Source of the DNA: Terriglobia bacterium
GTDB lineage: Bacteria; Acidobacteriota; Terriglobia; Terriglobales; Acidobacteriaceae
Assembly (NCBI GenBank): GCA_020073645.1
Contig: JAIQET010000046.1
Coordinates: 1-38,771 of the forward strand
Length of the DNA stretch: 38,771 nucleotides
Direction: 5' to 3'
Under the pieces are notes generated by a model. The model saw nothing but the letters and a program-made list of their open reading frames with translations. It was not told the origin of the DNA and did no database searches. Shown one piece after another: positions 1 to 7,448 of this stretch (position 1 is its first letter; every line of letters starts with the position of its first letter). The position numbers and the translations under genes are program-made.

Positions 1-147
1 TTCCATCCCTCCGAACTTACTCTTCCACCGGTAATAGCACCCCCGTGTGATCCCGTGCCGCCGGCACAGTTCTCCCGTTTCCACCCCGGCTTCCGACTCC
101 TTCAGGATGGCAATGATCTGTTCTTCGCTGAATCGACTCTTGCGCAC
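1..147 (-). CDS. IS3-family transposase OrfA, N-terminal 49 codons (partial)
   Basis: The first 49 residues of an IS3 orfA (transposase_8, helix-turn-helix) are readable. The protein starts VRKSRFSEEQIIAILKE, continues with a GELCRRHGIT recognition-helix region and reaches YYRWKSKFGG at the window edge. The GTG start at 147-145 is chosen because a GGAGGAG Shine-Dalgarno lies just upstream and no better start is in frame. In IS3 elements this product binds the terminal repeats, and the OrfAB frameshift fusion carries out transposition. The catalytic orfB part lies outside the window, so whether the element is active is unknown. Confidence 0.8.
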   Translation of the reverse strand, partial: MRKSRFSEEQIIAILKESEAGVETGELCRRHGITRGCYYRWKSKFGGME

Positions 148-228
148 GACTCCTCCTCCGACCCTGGGCGGGTCATCCTAAATGGAGAAGTCACATTTCC
201 GATGGACTAATTCTTGGGGGGCAGGTCA
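1..228 (-). mobile_element. IS3-family insertion sequence, left end only (truncated by window edge)
   Basis: Read on the minus strand, the segment opens at 228 with TGACCTGCCCCCCAAG, a terminus of the kind found on IS3-family elements. It continues through a short leader into the start of an orfA-type transposase gene that runs off the left edge. Only one end is visible, so the element's length, orfB, the other inverted repeat and the target duplication cannot be judged. Between this end and the next element (229-391) I see no gene, only AT-richer DNA and a G-rich tract at 363-376. Confidence 0.7.
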
Positions 229-391
229 CCTCTGACCCCCAAACGGGAGCCGAGAGCGCTCTTTGACAACTAAACCGCTTGCTTTCTAGATTTTGCTGGT
301 AACCCCTTTAAACGGTTTGGTTTGAAGGCATTTTCACCGTAAATCAATGATTCCAAAGAATCGGGGGGGAGGGGGGTACCCGGTACTGGGT

Positions 392-418
392 AGGGTAATA
401 ATATAGTTGACTCGACCA
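392..418 (+). repeat. Left terminal inverted repeat of the IS1595-like element
   Basis: AGGGTAATAAT (392-402), spacer ATAGT, TGACTCGACCA (408-418). It pairs with 2514-2540. It lies 24 bp upstream of the transposase start, so it may also hold promoter sequence for that gene. Confidence 0.8.
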
Positions 419-442
419 CGGTTTAAGGCTATGATTTGAGTC

Positions 443-1426
443 ATGGAGAACAAGGCCATGACCGAGCCAAAGAGCCTGCAAGAAGCAATCGTCTTCTTCT
501 CGAACCCTGATAACTGCATCGACTACTTGGCTATTCGACGCTGGCCAGAAGGCAAGGTCGTTTGTCCTACTTGCGGTTGCGAGACTGTCAAATTCAGCGA
601 GAAGCGACGCACTTGGACTTGTGCAAAGCACCATGCTAAGCGCGAATTCTCCATCAAGGTCGGGACCGTTATGGAAGATTCCGCCATTCCTCTTGACAAA
701 TGGCTTATGGCAATGTGGCTGGTTACTAACTGCAAAAACGGGATCAGCAGTTACGAGATCGCACGCGACGTGAAGGTTACCCAGAAGTCCGCGTGGTTCA
801 TGCTTCATCGGATTCGACTGGCAATGCAGGACGAGCACTTCGGCAGCAAGCTCGGCGGTGAAGTCGAAGCGGATGAGACCTTCATCGGCGGCAAGGCGCG
901 GAATATGCACAAGAGCGTTCATCAGCGCCGAATCACTGGTTCCGGTCAGAGCTTCCGAGACAAGACTATCGTGATGGGGATCTTGGAGCGCGGCGGTCAC
1001 GTTCGCACTCAGGTAATCCCAGATCGGCAGAAGGAAACCCTGCAACCTATCGTTAAACAGCACGTTGCAACTGGCGCGGCCCTCTTCACTGATGAGATGG
1101 GCGGTTACAGAGGCTTGAGCGAGGAATACGAGCACGGAATTATTGACCATGCGGTTAAGTACGTGGATGGCCGCGTACACACCAACTGCCTTGAGAACTT
1201 CTGGTCGCTCCTGAAACGCGGATTGTCTGGTACCTATATTGCCGTGGAGCCGTTTCATTTGTTCCGCTATCTTGATGAGCAAGTGTTTCGCTTCAATAAT
1301 CGTGCGACCAAGGACAACAAACTGACCGACACTGACCGCTTCGACATGGTTGTCCGTAAACTCGCTGGCAAGCGCCTTACCTTCGCCGCACTCACTGGCA
1401 AGACGGCAGATGCGACGTGTTTCTAA
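443..1426 (+). CDS. IS1595-family (ISXO2-like) transposase
   Basis: DDE-type transposase of 327 residues, close to the usual length for this family. An N-terminal zinc-ribbon-like region has CPTCGC at 41-46 and C60. It is followed by a helix-turn-helix region and the ISXO2 catalytic domain. Visible catalytic motifs are EADETFIGGK (Asp144), FTDEMGGY (Asp217) and HTNCLENFWSLLKR (Glu251 as probable third acid). All are intact with no frame break, so the enzyme may be active. The ATG at 443 has only a weak ribosome site, and a second ATG five codons on (458) is an alternative start. The stop overlaps by 4 nt the end of the small opposing passenger gene. Confidence 0.93.
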   Translation: MENKAMTEPKSLQEAIVFFSNPDNCIDYLAIRRWPEGKVVCPTCGCETVKFSEKRRTWTCAKHHAKREFSIKVGTVMEDSAIPLDKWLMAMWLVTNCKNGISSYEIARDVKVTQKSAWFMLHRIRLAMQDEHFGSKLGGEVEADETFIGGKARNMHKSVHQRRITGSGQSFRDKTIVMGILERGGHVRTQVIPDRQKETLQPIVKQHVATGAALFTDEMGGYRGLSEEYEHGIIDHAVKYVDGRVHTNCLENFWSLLKRGLSGTYIAVEPFHLFRYLDEQVFRFNNRATKDNKLTDTDRFDMVVRKLAGKRLTFAALTGKTADATCF

Positions 1427-1584
1427 TCCTTATCGCTTGAAGCGCGGGCGTCGTGCAAAGCCTTAGACCGCTTTCGTCCCGCCCGTTTGCGCTTCCATTC
1501 CTTCTCTCGCCGCTTCAGTTCATCGTGCGAGACAGATAGAATCTTTCTCACTACCGAATCGAATTTTGCAAATTCGTCAGTCAT
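1423..1584 (-). CDS. Small basic passenger protein (53 aa), function unknown
   Basis: A 53-codon frame starts with ATG at 1584-1582, overlapping the stop of the upstream 295-residue gene as ATGA. It ends with TAG at 1425-1423, inside the transposase stop region. The product begins MTDEFAKFDSVVRKIL, has an acidic-to-basic helix (SHDELKRREKEWKRKR) and a lysine/arginine-rich tail. There are no cysteines or membrane segments. The overlapping start, coding-like composition and exact fit between two genes argue that it is real although very short. Small proteins with a KFD...ILSVSH..L.RRE pattern are familiar to me as uncharacterised neighbours of other genes, but I cannot assign a role. It may be a partner or antidote of the HEPN-like protein, by inference from operon layout only. 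Confidence 0.7.
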   Translation of the reverse strand: MTDEFAKFDSVVRKILSVSHDELKRREKEWKRKRAGRKRSKALHDARASSDKD

Positions 1585-2468
1585 TTGGTTAACCCACTGG
1601 CTAGCGCCTGCATGAACCGTTGAACGTGGTCGCGAATGTCTAATGCTTGACGCTGCGCGTAAGACACTCGACTGTGCATCACGTGATTACGAAATGCGTC
1701 TTTGAAGCCTTTCAAATCCTGCATGATCGGATAATAGAACTGTTGCAAAGACTGTTTTCGTTTACTAGGGCCGAGCTTTTCGATCTTCTTGTCTATCTTC
1801 TTTTGCGCCTCTTCCAACATCCTTTCCCACTGAGTCCATTCGAGTGCTGCGAATTTGGGGTTGCTCTTTTTATATGATCTTCTCACCCGCAGAATACCGA
1901 GATCTGCACATAAAGCACGCAAACCCCATTCCACCGCTCTCATTAAATGGAAGACTGCGGCAGTCCCAGAATCTATTGCGATGCAATTGCCGGATTCCCT
2001 TAAGTCCGGGATTGCATCCGCAAATTTGTCCTTAACATCATCCCCGAATGGGGCATCGTTGTTGATGCACCCCGCCAACTCTGGCTCGATTTGAATAACC
2101 TGCCGCTGCCATAAATTCGTTAGCAACGCATCGCTGACATTGCGCATATCGGCAGACCATTCCGAAAAGTCTCCCGGATCAACTTGGTCCGGTTGTGGCT
2201 CGTGATGCATGCGCACGAGAGCAAACTGCGATGCAGCGGAATCCAGCCCGAGTTCCGTAGCAATATTTCGCCCTTTTTCAAGACAGTCCATCATATGTTG
2301 CCAATTAATCTGAGAGGGAGTCGTTGCCATGCCAATTCCGGCTCTCTTGGCTTCATCTCTTGCCTTGGCGCATTCCTGCTGATGCATTTCTATGTCCATC
2401 AGAAGAGTAGCCAACTGCGCAAGACGAAAGGTTTTCATAAATTCCAACAATCCATAGGGTTTCTGCAC
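1581..2468 (-). CDS. HEPN-like passenger protein of the IS1595-like element
   Basis: A 295-residue, mostly helical soluble protein with no signal peptide. Two features suggest a HEPN fold. One is a helix AVFHLMRAVEWGLRAL (171-186), like the first helix of HEPN proteins. The other is RNHVMH at 260-265 near the C-terminus, matching the R-x4-H signature of HEPN ribonucleases. A lysine-rich stretch (223-239) separates them. The GTG start at 2468 is preceded by AAAGGAAAG at suitable spacing; an internal ATG (residue 11) is possible. HEPN domains occur in toxins, abortive-infection and RNA-processing proteins, so a nuclease or addiction role inside the transposon is plausible but inferred. It is translationally coupled to the 53-residue gene. 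Confidence 0.75.
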   Translation of the reverse strand: MQKPYGLLEFMKTFRLAQLATLLMDIEMHQQECAKARDEAKRAGIGMATTPSQINWQHMMDCLEKGRNIATELGLDSAASQFALVRMHHEPQPDQVDPGDFSEWSADMRNVSDALLTNLWQRQVIQIEPELAGCINNDAPFGDDVKDKFADAIPDLRESGNCIAIDSGTAAVFHLMRAVEWGLRALCADLGILRVRRSYKKSNPKFAALEWTQWERMLEEAQKKIDKKIEKLGPSKRKQSLQQFYYPIMQDLKGFKDAFRNHVMHSRVSYAQRQALDIRDHVQRFMQALASGLTK

Positions 2469-2513
2469 GACAATCTTTCCTTTCGATTATCGGCATAACT
2501 GATCTTAGGCTCT

Positions 2514-2540
2514 TGGTCGAGTCAAGTCAATTATTACCCT
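2514..2540 (-). repeat. Right terminal inverted repeat of the IS1595-like element
   Basis: TGGTCGAGTCA (2514-2524), spacer AGTCA, ATTATTACCCT (2530-2540). This is the inverse of 392-418 and lies 46 bp upstream of the HEPN-like gene start. Confidence 0.8.
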
Positions 2541-2572
2541 GGGTAGTAAACAGGATGGAGCCTCGTGGCCGA

Positions 2573-2601
2573 CGGGACCCTTCGACGGCGCTCAGGGCAG
2601 G
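2573..2601 (+). repeat. Dispersed CTTCGAC-GCGCTCAGGGCAGG repeat, copy 1
   Basis: GGGACCCTTCGACGGCGCTC followed by AGGGCAGG, then a degenerate continuation (TTTCGCTGCGCTCAGCACGAC) to about 2623. The same unit recurs at 7449-7473 and 7484-7511. It has no coding role that I can see and sits in the gap between the IS element and the 2778 operon. Confidence 0.7.
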
Positions 2602-2777
2602 CTTTCGCTGCGCTCAGCACGACGCCAGTTTCAAGGGGGCGAGCTGCGCGGATGCCTGGTCACGGCTGCCTGTGCGGTGCGTCACTGTTCCGCGGGACGG
2701 GGAGCGCATAATGGAAGCAGAGGGTGAATAGGCGTACCGGAGACGGGCGGCTGCACCTTGGCAGCCAGGAGGGACTT

Positions 2778-3257
2778 ATGTTCGCCGTTAGGCTGGTCAA
2801 TCTCATCGAAACCCACGCCGACAGACTGTCGGAAGGGTTGCTGCACAAGCTCAAAACCTCGGAACAATATAGCGAACTGTTGCACCGGGTGCCTCCCGAC
2901 GAGTTGCAGCGGCGCACCCACGAGATCTATCGCAATCTGAGTGATTGGCTGCTCACCAAGACCGAGTCCGAGATCGAGGAGCGCTACGTCGGGCTGGGCA
3001 TGCGGCGCGCGCGCCAAAACGTCCCCTTCAGTGCCTTCCTGTGGGCCATCACCACCACCAAGGAGTATCTCTGGGAGTTCATGCAACGAGAAGGCCTGCT
3101 GGAGGAACCGGTCGAGCTCTTTGGCGAGATCGAGCTGCTGCACTCGCTGGAACGCTTCTTTGACCGAGTGCTGTACTTTGCCGCCGTCGGCTACGAAAAC
3201 GCGCGCCAGGTCGAACTCGGGCACGCGGCAGGGATGCATACGGTGGGGCAGCGGTAA
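2778..3257 (+). CDS. RsbRD N-terminal-like sensor domain protein
   Basis: A 159-residue all-helical cytoplasmic protein. Its pattern resembles the N-terminal sensor domain of RsbR/RsbRD-type stressosome proteins and some histidine kinases. It has an early LSEGLLHKLK helix, a DELQRRTHEIYRNLSDWL helix, then RRARQNVPFSAFLWAI and a final ERFFDRVLYFAAVGYE helix. It has no STAS or kinase domain, so it would be a free-standing sensor. The ATG at 2778 is chosen over an upstream in-frame start because GGAGGG lies just before it. The gene ends 30 nt before the AAA+ gene and reads in the same direction, so a common transcript is likely. The family assignment is by pattern recall and is moderate. Confidence 0.6.
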   Translation: MFAVRLVNLIETHADRLSEGLLHKLKTSEQYSELLHRVPPDELQRRTHEIYRNLSDWLLTKTESEIEERYVGLGMRRARQNVPFSAFLWAITTTKEYLWEFMQREGLLEEPVELFGEIELLHSLERFFDRVLYFAAVGYENARQVELGHAAGMHTVGQR

Positions 3258-3287
3258 AAAGGGACAGACGTAAGAAGAGATTGTGAC

Positions 3288-4388
3288 ATGGCCGACGAAT
3301 CCACATCGCGTGCCGGAAGCGCGGTCCAGGAACCGGTGGACGCGGGGGCGCTCGACGCCACCCGCCGCGGCGAGGATACGCGCGAATTCGAGGCGTTCCT
3401 GCGCAGCAAGATCGTAGGCCAGGACGCGGCCATTGAAGCGGTCACCGAGCTCTACCAGATGTTCCTGGTGGGGATGGCGGCGCCCGACCGTCCGGTGGGA
3501 AATCTTCTATTTCTGGGGCCGACCGGCTCGGGAAAAACCTACGTCGTCGAGGTGGTGGCGGAGGCGCTGTTCGCCAATTCCCACGCTTTTATCAAAGTTG
3601 ATTGCGCCGAATTCCAGGAACACCATGAAATCTCCAAGCTGATCGGTTCGCCACCGGGATACATCGGGCATCTGCACACTCCGCCGCTGCTGACCCAGGA
3701 ATCACTGAGCAAGTACCACACCGAGAAACTCAAACTCTCACTGGTGTTGTTCGACGAGATCGAGAAAGCCTCCGAGGCGCTGTGGCAGCTTCTGCTGGGC
3801 ATTCTCGATAAAGCCAGCCTCACGTTGGGCGACAACAGTCATGTGGACCTCTCCCAATGCGTGATCTTCATGACGTCGAACCTGGGCGCCACGGAGATGA
3901 GCAGCCTGGCGGAAGGCGGCCTGGGGTTCGCGGCCCAGGCGCCGGCGGTGGACAACAGTCTGGACGACAAGATCAGCCGCACGGCGACAGAAGCGGCGCG
4001 CCGCAAGTTCTCGCCGGAGTTCATGAACCGTCTGGATAAGGTCGTGGTCTTCAAGACGCTGCGGGCGGAACAACTGGCGCAAGTACTGGAGCTGGAGCTG
4101 GCCAAGGTGCAGCAGCGGATCACGCGGGCGGTGGGGCAGAGTCAGTTCACCTTCCGCTGCACGCCGGAAGTCAAGAAGTGGCTGCTGAAAGAGGGAACCG
4201 ATCCCAAGTATGGGGCGCGGCATCTGAAGCGCGTCATCGAGCGGAACGTCGTGTATGCGCTGGCCAACCTGGTGGCTACCAAGCAGGTAGCCAGCGGCGA
4301 CTGCATCGAGATCAGCCTGAAACCCGACGGCGGCTTGGCTTTCACCAAGGTCCCGGCGGTTACGAGCAGAGAGTCGGCCGCGGAGTAG
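3288..4388 (+). CDS. Solo Clp/HslU-type AAA+ ATPase
   Basis: A single AAA+ module of 366 residues, related to the second ATPase domain of ClpA/ClpB or to ClpX. Visible motifs are Walker A GPTGSGKT (77-84), Walker B LVLFDE (152-157), sensor 1 TSN (196-198), arginine-finger region MNRLD (246-250) and sensor 2 GARHL (309-313), followed by a ClpB D2-small-like C-terminus. It lacks the N-domain and first ATPase domain of ClpB, and the zinc-binding domain of ClpX. There is no obvious ClpP-binding loop. It probably acts as a protein-remodelling ATPase with the flanking sensor-like and receiver proteins as partners. That role is inferred from the operon only. The ATG at 3288 follows a purine-rich AGAAGAGA. 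Confidence 0.85.
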   Translation: MADESTSRAGSAVQEPVDAGALDATRRGEDTREFEAFLRSKIVGQDAAIEAVTELYQMFLVGMAAPDRPVGNLLFLGPTGSGKTYVVEVVAEALFANSHAFIKVDCAEFQEHHEISKLIGSPPGYIGHLHTPPLLTQESLSKYHTEKLKLSLVLFDEIEKASEALWQLLLGILDKASLTLGDNSHVDLSQCVIFMTSNLGATEMSSLAEGGLGFAAQAPAVDNSLDDKISRTATEAARRKFSPEFMNRLDKVVVFKTLRAEQLAQVLELELAKVQQRITRAVGQSQFTFRCTPEVKKWLLKEGTDPKYGARHLKRVIERNVVYALANLVATKQVASGDCIEISLKPDGGLAFTKVPAVTSRESAAE

Positions 4389-4397
4389 GAGCGGGCC

Positions 4398-4763
4398 ATG
4401 AAAAAAATATTGGTGGTGGACGACAACGAGATGCTTGCCCGGCTGGCCTGCGACATCCTGCACACCGAGGGCTACCGGGCGGTTCCTGCGACCAATGTCC
4501 AGGAGGCGCTGGAAGCCTTCGAGAGGGAAGAATTCGACCTGCTGGTCACCGATCTTGGCATGCCGGGCATGAGCGGTGTGGAGCTGGCCCGGGCAGTGCA
4601 GCAAAAGCAGCCTGGGTTTCCGGTCATCGTGATCACCGCCTACGGGCCTGTCGAGTGCGAACACGTCAAGCTGTGGCTGCCCAAGGAGTACCTGTTCCCG
4701 AACTTGCTGGAGAAGATCCGGTCCTGCTTGGCGGAAGCCGAAGCGGAGAAAGTGGGGAAGTAG
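4398..4763 (+). CDS. CheY-like single-domain response regulator
   Basis: A 121-residue receiver domain without an output domain. Acidic pair Asp8-Asp9, phospho-acceptor Asp52 (LLVTDLGMPGMSG), switch Thr80 (VIVITAYG) and conserved Lys96 (LPKEY) are all present, so it should be phosphorylatable. It begins 9 nt after the AAA+ gene with GGAGCGGGCC upstream of the ATG, so the two are likely co-translated. The segment after Thr80 is shorter than usual (AYGPVECEHVKLWLPK), which may alter the alpha-4 face used for partner binding. No histidine kinase gene is in the window. It presumably tunes the neighbouring sensor/ATPase pair. Confidence 0.88.
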   Translation: MKKILVVDDNEMLARLACDILHTEGYRAVPATNVQEALEAFEREEFDLLVTDLGMPGMSGVELARAVQQKQPGFPVIVITAYGPVECEHVKLWLPKEYLFPNLLEKIRSCLAEAEAEKVGK

Positions 4764-4785
4764 GGGCAGCGCTTTTTTCGCAGGA

Positions 4786-4819
4786 AAAAGGCCGGTCAGA
4801 AAAAATCTGACCGGCTTTT
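4786..4819. terminator. Bidirectional intrinsic terminator
   Basis: A perfect 10-bp stem GCCGGTCAGA / TCTGACCGGC (4791-4800 and 4806-4815) with an AAAAA loop. It is flanked by AAAAG on the left and TTTT on the right, so it can end transcription from both sides. It sits between the convergent receiver and SnoaL-like genes. Confidence 0.9.
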
Positions 4820-4889
4820 GGTTTGTGCACGACTACCGCATCGGGCGAGTCGTGTCAGGTTGCGGGTGCAATGCTCTGACAGCCCGAAA

Positions 4890-5357
4890 TTATCCGTGGG
4901 ATGGCGGCAAGTCGCTGGACCAGGCGTCGGCCGTGATCAGCCACTTGCCGGCCACGCGCCTCCAGACTGTTAGATACTTGCCGTGATCCTCCTTCTTGGT
5001 GCCGTCACTCTGGGGCACGTTCATGCGATAGGTGCCTACATCCCAGGCAACGTTGCCGGCCTGCTTGATGTAAGTGACGTCGAACACCAGGTCGCTCACG
5101 CCGTGGCTGAGCGGTCCTCGCAAATACTCGTGGATGTCGGCGCGCCCGTGGACGGCTTCGTGATGCGGCGGCAGGTAGACGGCATCGGTAGCGTAAGCGG
5201 CGACTACTTCGTCCAGGTCGCCAGCGTTCCAGTGTTGGGCCCACTCATTGCCGACTTGCCGGATCATCTTGGCGGCGTTGGGGGTAGGCGGCTTGCGCGC
5301 GGCGCGAACCGGCTTGGGACGTGGGCGTTTTACACGCTTCATGGCGGTGGCTTTCAT
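4890..5357 (-). CDS. SnoaL/DUF4440-like NTF2-fold protein
   Basis: A 155-residue protein with a basic, proline-rich N-terminal tail (about 1-30, KRVKRPRPKP) and one NTF2-like domain. Typical elements are WAQHWNAGDLDEVVAAYATDAVYLPP, then GRADIHEYL, and a final WRRVAGKWLITADAWSSD strand. Family members include ketosteroid-isomerase-like and SgcJ-type proteins whose substrates are mostly unknown, so no reaction is assigned. The start at 5357 is preferred over one 11 codons upstream because GGAGG stands 7 nt before it. The gene is single and converges on the signalling operon through the shared terminator. Confidence 0.8.
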   Translation of the reverse strand: MKATAMKRVKRPRPKPVRAARKPPTPNAAKMIRQVGNEWAQHWNAGDLDEVVAAYATDAVYLPPHHEAVHGRADIHEYLRGPLSHGVSDLVFDVTYIKQAGNVAWDVGTYRMNVPQSDGTKKEDHGKYLTVWRRVAGKWLITADAWSSDLPPSHG

Positions 5358-5489
5358 GGCAGGTCCTCCGGCGGAAGAATCCACTACCATTGTAGTGCGA
5401 AGAGGAGTGGCGGTCTGCGAGCCGGGTCACTGAGGGCTGTGAAGTGCTCTGGGGGCAGGTCTACCGGCCAGTTTGAACTCCGGCCTAGA

Positions 5490-5519
5490 CAAACGAAAGA
5501 AAACGATATAAAAAGAAAG
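5490..5519 (-). promoter_or_regulatory. Putative DeoR/AgaR-type operator
   Basis: Upstream of the DeoR-family gene the minus strand reads CTTTCTTTTTATATCG then TTTTCTTTCGTTTG: repeated (C)TTTC units. Regulators of the AgaR group are known to bind multi-TTTC operators. Autoregulation of the 5552-9812 operon from here is inferred. Confidence 0.45.
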
Positions 5520-5551
5520 CGGAATCAAAAGCAGGGCGCAGTGCGCGTGTT

Positions 5552-6325
5552 TTGATCCATCCCGTGCTAAACGAAGAACGCCGGCGTGCCATTCTCGACA
5601 TTCTCAACCGTGACGGGCGGGTGCTGGTCACGGAGATGGCCGAACAGTTCCATACCTCCCAGGTGACGGTCCGAAAAGATCTGGAAATCCTGCACGCGCA
5701 CGGACTGGTGCATCGCACGCATGGGGGCGCGCTGCCGGCACGGGAAGGAGCGCTCGAAGACCCTACGCTGCGGGAAAAAGAGAAGCTTCACCGCAAGGAA
5801 AAACTTCACATTGCAGCTGCCGCGGCGCGGTTGGTGAAGGAAGGCCAGGTGGTGATCCTCGATTCCGGGACCACCACCACCGCGATCGCGCGGGCTTTGC
5901 GAAACTTTCAGAATCTTACGATTGTCACCAACGCGGTGAACATCGCCGCGGAACTGGCCGGGGCGAGAGTGGAAGTGATTCTCACCGGCGGCACGCTACG
6001 CAAGAATTCATTTTCCCTGGTGGGGCCCATTGCGGAAGAAACCCTGCGCCGGCTGAATGCCGACATTCTTTTCCTGGGCGTGGACGGTTTCGACGTGCAC
6101 TATGGCCTGAGCACGCCGAATCTTCTGGAAGCCAAAGTGAATCGCGTGATGGCTGAGGTTGCGAAGCGAACGGTAGCGGTCTGCGATTCCAGCAAGTTCG
6201 GCCGCAGGAGTTTGTCGCTGATCATCCCACCCACAGCCTTGCAGGAAGTGATTACCGATCGCGGCATCCCCAAGTCTGATTGGCGCGCGCTCAAGAAGGC
6301 CGGGATCGAGGTGAGCCTTGTCTGA
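5552..6325 (+). CDS. DeoR-family transcriptional regulator (AgaR-like)
   Basis: A full-length 257-residue DeoR-type repressor. The N-terminal winged helix (about 8-58) contains the signature VTEMAEQFHTSQVTVRKDLE followed by LVHRTHGGAL. The C-terminal sugar-phosphate sensor domain contains ILDSGTTTTAIA, TIVTNAVNIA, LTGGTLRKNSFSLVGP and LGVDGFDVHYGLSTPN. Such proteins are released from DNA by phosphorylated sugars. The likely TTG start at 5552 is the best start before the winged helix; the ribosome site is weak. It is the first gene of a five-gene operon and overlaps the next by 8 nt, so it probably controls that operon. The effector may be an amino-sugar or ketose phosphate. Confidence 0.92.
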   Translation: MIHPVLNEERRRAILDILNRDGRVLVTEMAEQFHTSQVTVRKDLEILHAHGLVHRTHGGALPAREGALEDPTLREKEKLHRKEKLHIAAAAARLVKEGQVVILDSGTTTTAIARALRNFQNLTIVTNAVNIAAELAGARVEVILTGGTLRKNSFSLVGPIAEETLRRLNADILFLGVDGFDVHYGLSTPNLLEAKVNRVMAEVAKRTVAVCDSSKFGRRSLSLIIPPTALQEVITDRGIPKSDWRALKKAGIEVSLV

Positions 6326-7424
6326 CCATCACGGCGCTCCGGGATCCGCTCACTCGGTCGCGGGGCCAGGGACCCACTCGCTGGCCGAGATCCTGTCTCA
6401 GCCGCACTGCTGGAGCAATTGTCTGAAGGAGCTGGAACAAAAAGGATTCCTGGAGAAAATCCTCGAGCCGTTCCGCGAGGCTACGGAATGGCTGTTCGTT
6501 GGCTGCGGCTCGAGCTATTACATCGCGTTAGCGGCAGCGGCATCCTGGAGCATGATCACGGGCCTGCGCGCGCGTGCGGTTCCGGCTTCCGAGTTGTTGC
6601 TTTTCCCGAACTCCGTGTTGGGAGGGGAGGGTGAGTTGGCGGCAGTGGTGATTTCTCGCTCCGGGCGTACCTCAGAGGCATTGCGAGCGGCGGAAATGTT
6701 GGAAGGCGAGAGAGACATACGCACGCTCGCGGTGACGTGCACCGGGGACCAGCCCCTGGAGCAGATCTCGACCAGCACGCTCGCGCTGCTGCCCGCCGAC
6801 GAGGAAAGCACAGTCATGACGCGCTCGTTTACTTCCATGCTTTTGGGGTTGCAGTGCCTGGCAGCGTGTGTGGCGGACGATCACGGGTTGGCCAAGGGAC
6901 TGCGCAAACTGCCGAGCTCTGCGGAGAAGGTGTTGCAGGTCTTGCATAGGGACGTCCGGGAATTTGTTGGGGCGCGGCAGTTCGCGGACTATGTGTGCCT
7001 GGGGCAAGGACCGTTCTACGGTTTGGCCTGCGAGTCCGCGCTGAAAATCACGGAGATGTCCGTCTCCTACGCGCAAAGCTTCCACACCCTGGAGTTTCGG
7101 CACGGCCCCAAGTCCATCGTCAGCCCCGAAACGCTGGTCCTGTTTCTCTTGTCCGAGGCCGGCTACGAGGCGGAGTGCGAGGTTCTGCAGGAGATCAAGA
7201 GCCTGGGGGGAACGACCCTGGTGGTTGCCAACCGGGCGGATGAGCGCGCCCGGGCGTCGGCGGACCTGCTGATTGAGTTTGGCTTTGAGTTGCCGGAACT
7301 GGCGCGATTGGCGGCTTACGTTTTTGCCGGCCAGTTGGCTGGCCTCTGCACCGGACTGAAGAAGGGCCTTGATCCAGATAACCCGCGCCATCTGAGCCGC
7401 GTGGTTGTCTTGGACGAAGCCTAG
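6318..7424 (+). CDS. SIS-domain sugar-phosphate isomerase/deaminase (AgaS/GlmS-isomerase-like)
   Basis: A 368-residue protein with two SIS domains and no glutaminase domain. SIS 1 shows FVGCGSSYYIALAAAASW and VISRSGRTSEAL (phosphosugar-binding serines). SIS 2 shows CLGQGPFYGLACESALK, then ITEMSVSYAQSFHTLEFRHGP, the region that in AgaS and GlmS binds the sugar phosphate. The absence of the N-terminal Cys amidotransferase suggests deamination or isomerisation of an amino-sugar phosphate, not synthesis. It starts with TTG inside the end of the DeoR gene (8-nt overlap), so translation is coupled. A downstream PfkB kinase supports a sugar-phosphate pathway. The exact substrate (glucosamine-, galactosamine- or other sugar-phosphate) cannot be fixed from sequence. 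Confidence 0.85.
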   Translation: MSDHHGAPGSAHSVAGPGTHSLAEILSQPHCWSNCLKELEQKGFLEKILEPFREATEWLFVGCGSSYYIALAAAASWSMITGLRARAVPASELLLFPNSVLGGEGELAAVVISRSGRTSEALRAAEMLEGERDIRTLAVTCTGDQPLEQISTSTLALLPADEESTVMTRSFTSMLLGLQCLAACVADDHGLAKGLRKLPSSAEKVLQVLHRDVREFVGARQFADYVCLGQGPFYGLACESALKITEMSVSYAQSFHTLEFRHGPKSIVSPETLVLFLLSEAGYEAECEVLQEIKSLGGTTLVVANRADERARASADLLIEFGFELPELARLAAYVFAGQLAGLCTGLKKGLDPDNPRHLSRVVVLDEA

Positions 7425-7448
7425 AGCGGGTTTTGGCCCTGCGCCTCC

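Larger units (their letters stand above)
392..2540. mobile_element. IS1595-like element with a two-gene passenger module
   Basis: Two 27-bp inverted repeats bound the element: AGGGTAATAAT, 5 nt, TGACTCGACCA at 392-418 and its inverse at 2514-2540. The outer and inner 11-mers match perfectly and only the middle five bases differ. Inside are an ISXO2-type transposase on the plus strand and two overlapping genes on the minus strand that converge on it. IS1595 elements with passenger genes are known. The exact ends are uncertain: GGGT lies directly outside both repeats (388-391 and 2541-2544) and TACT/AGTA further out. A clean 8-bp target duplication is not obvious. Confidence 0.8.

Noticed and set aside
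344..1282. A 312-codon open frame antisense to the IS1595 transposase
   Set aside because: It lies wholly opposite a clear transposase gene with all catalytic motifs, its product has no recognisable domain, and it is explained as a shadow frame.
384..2548. An 8-bp target duplication for the IS1595-like element
   Set aside because: TACTGGGT on the left and GGGTAGTA on the right share only GGGT in direct orientation. The outer TACT/AGTA are inverted, so a clean duplication cannot be claimed.
2513..2731. A 72-codon frame after the IS1595-like element
   Set aside because: It spans the inverted repeat and the dispersed CTTCGAC repeat, has no ribosome site, and its product is repeat-derived.
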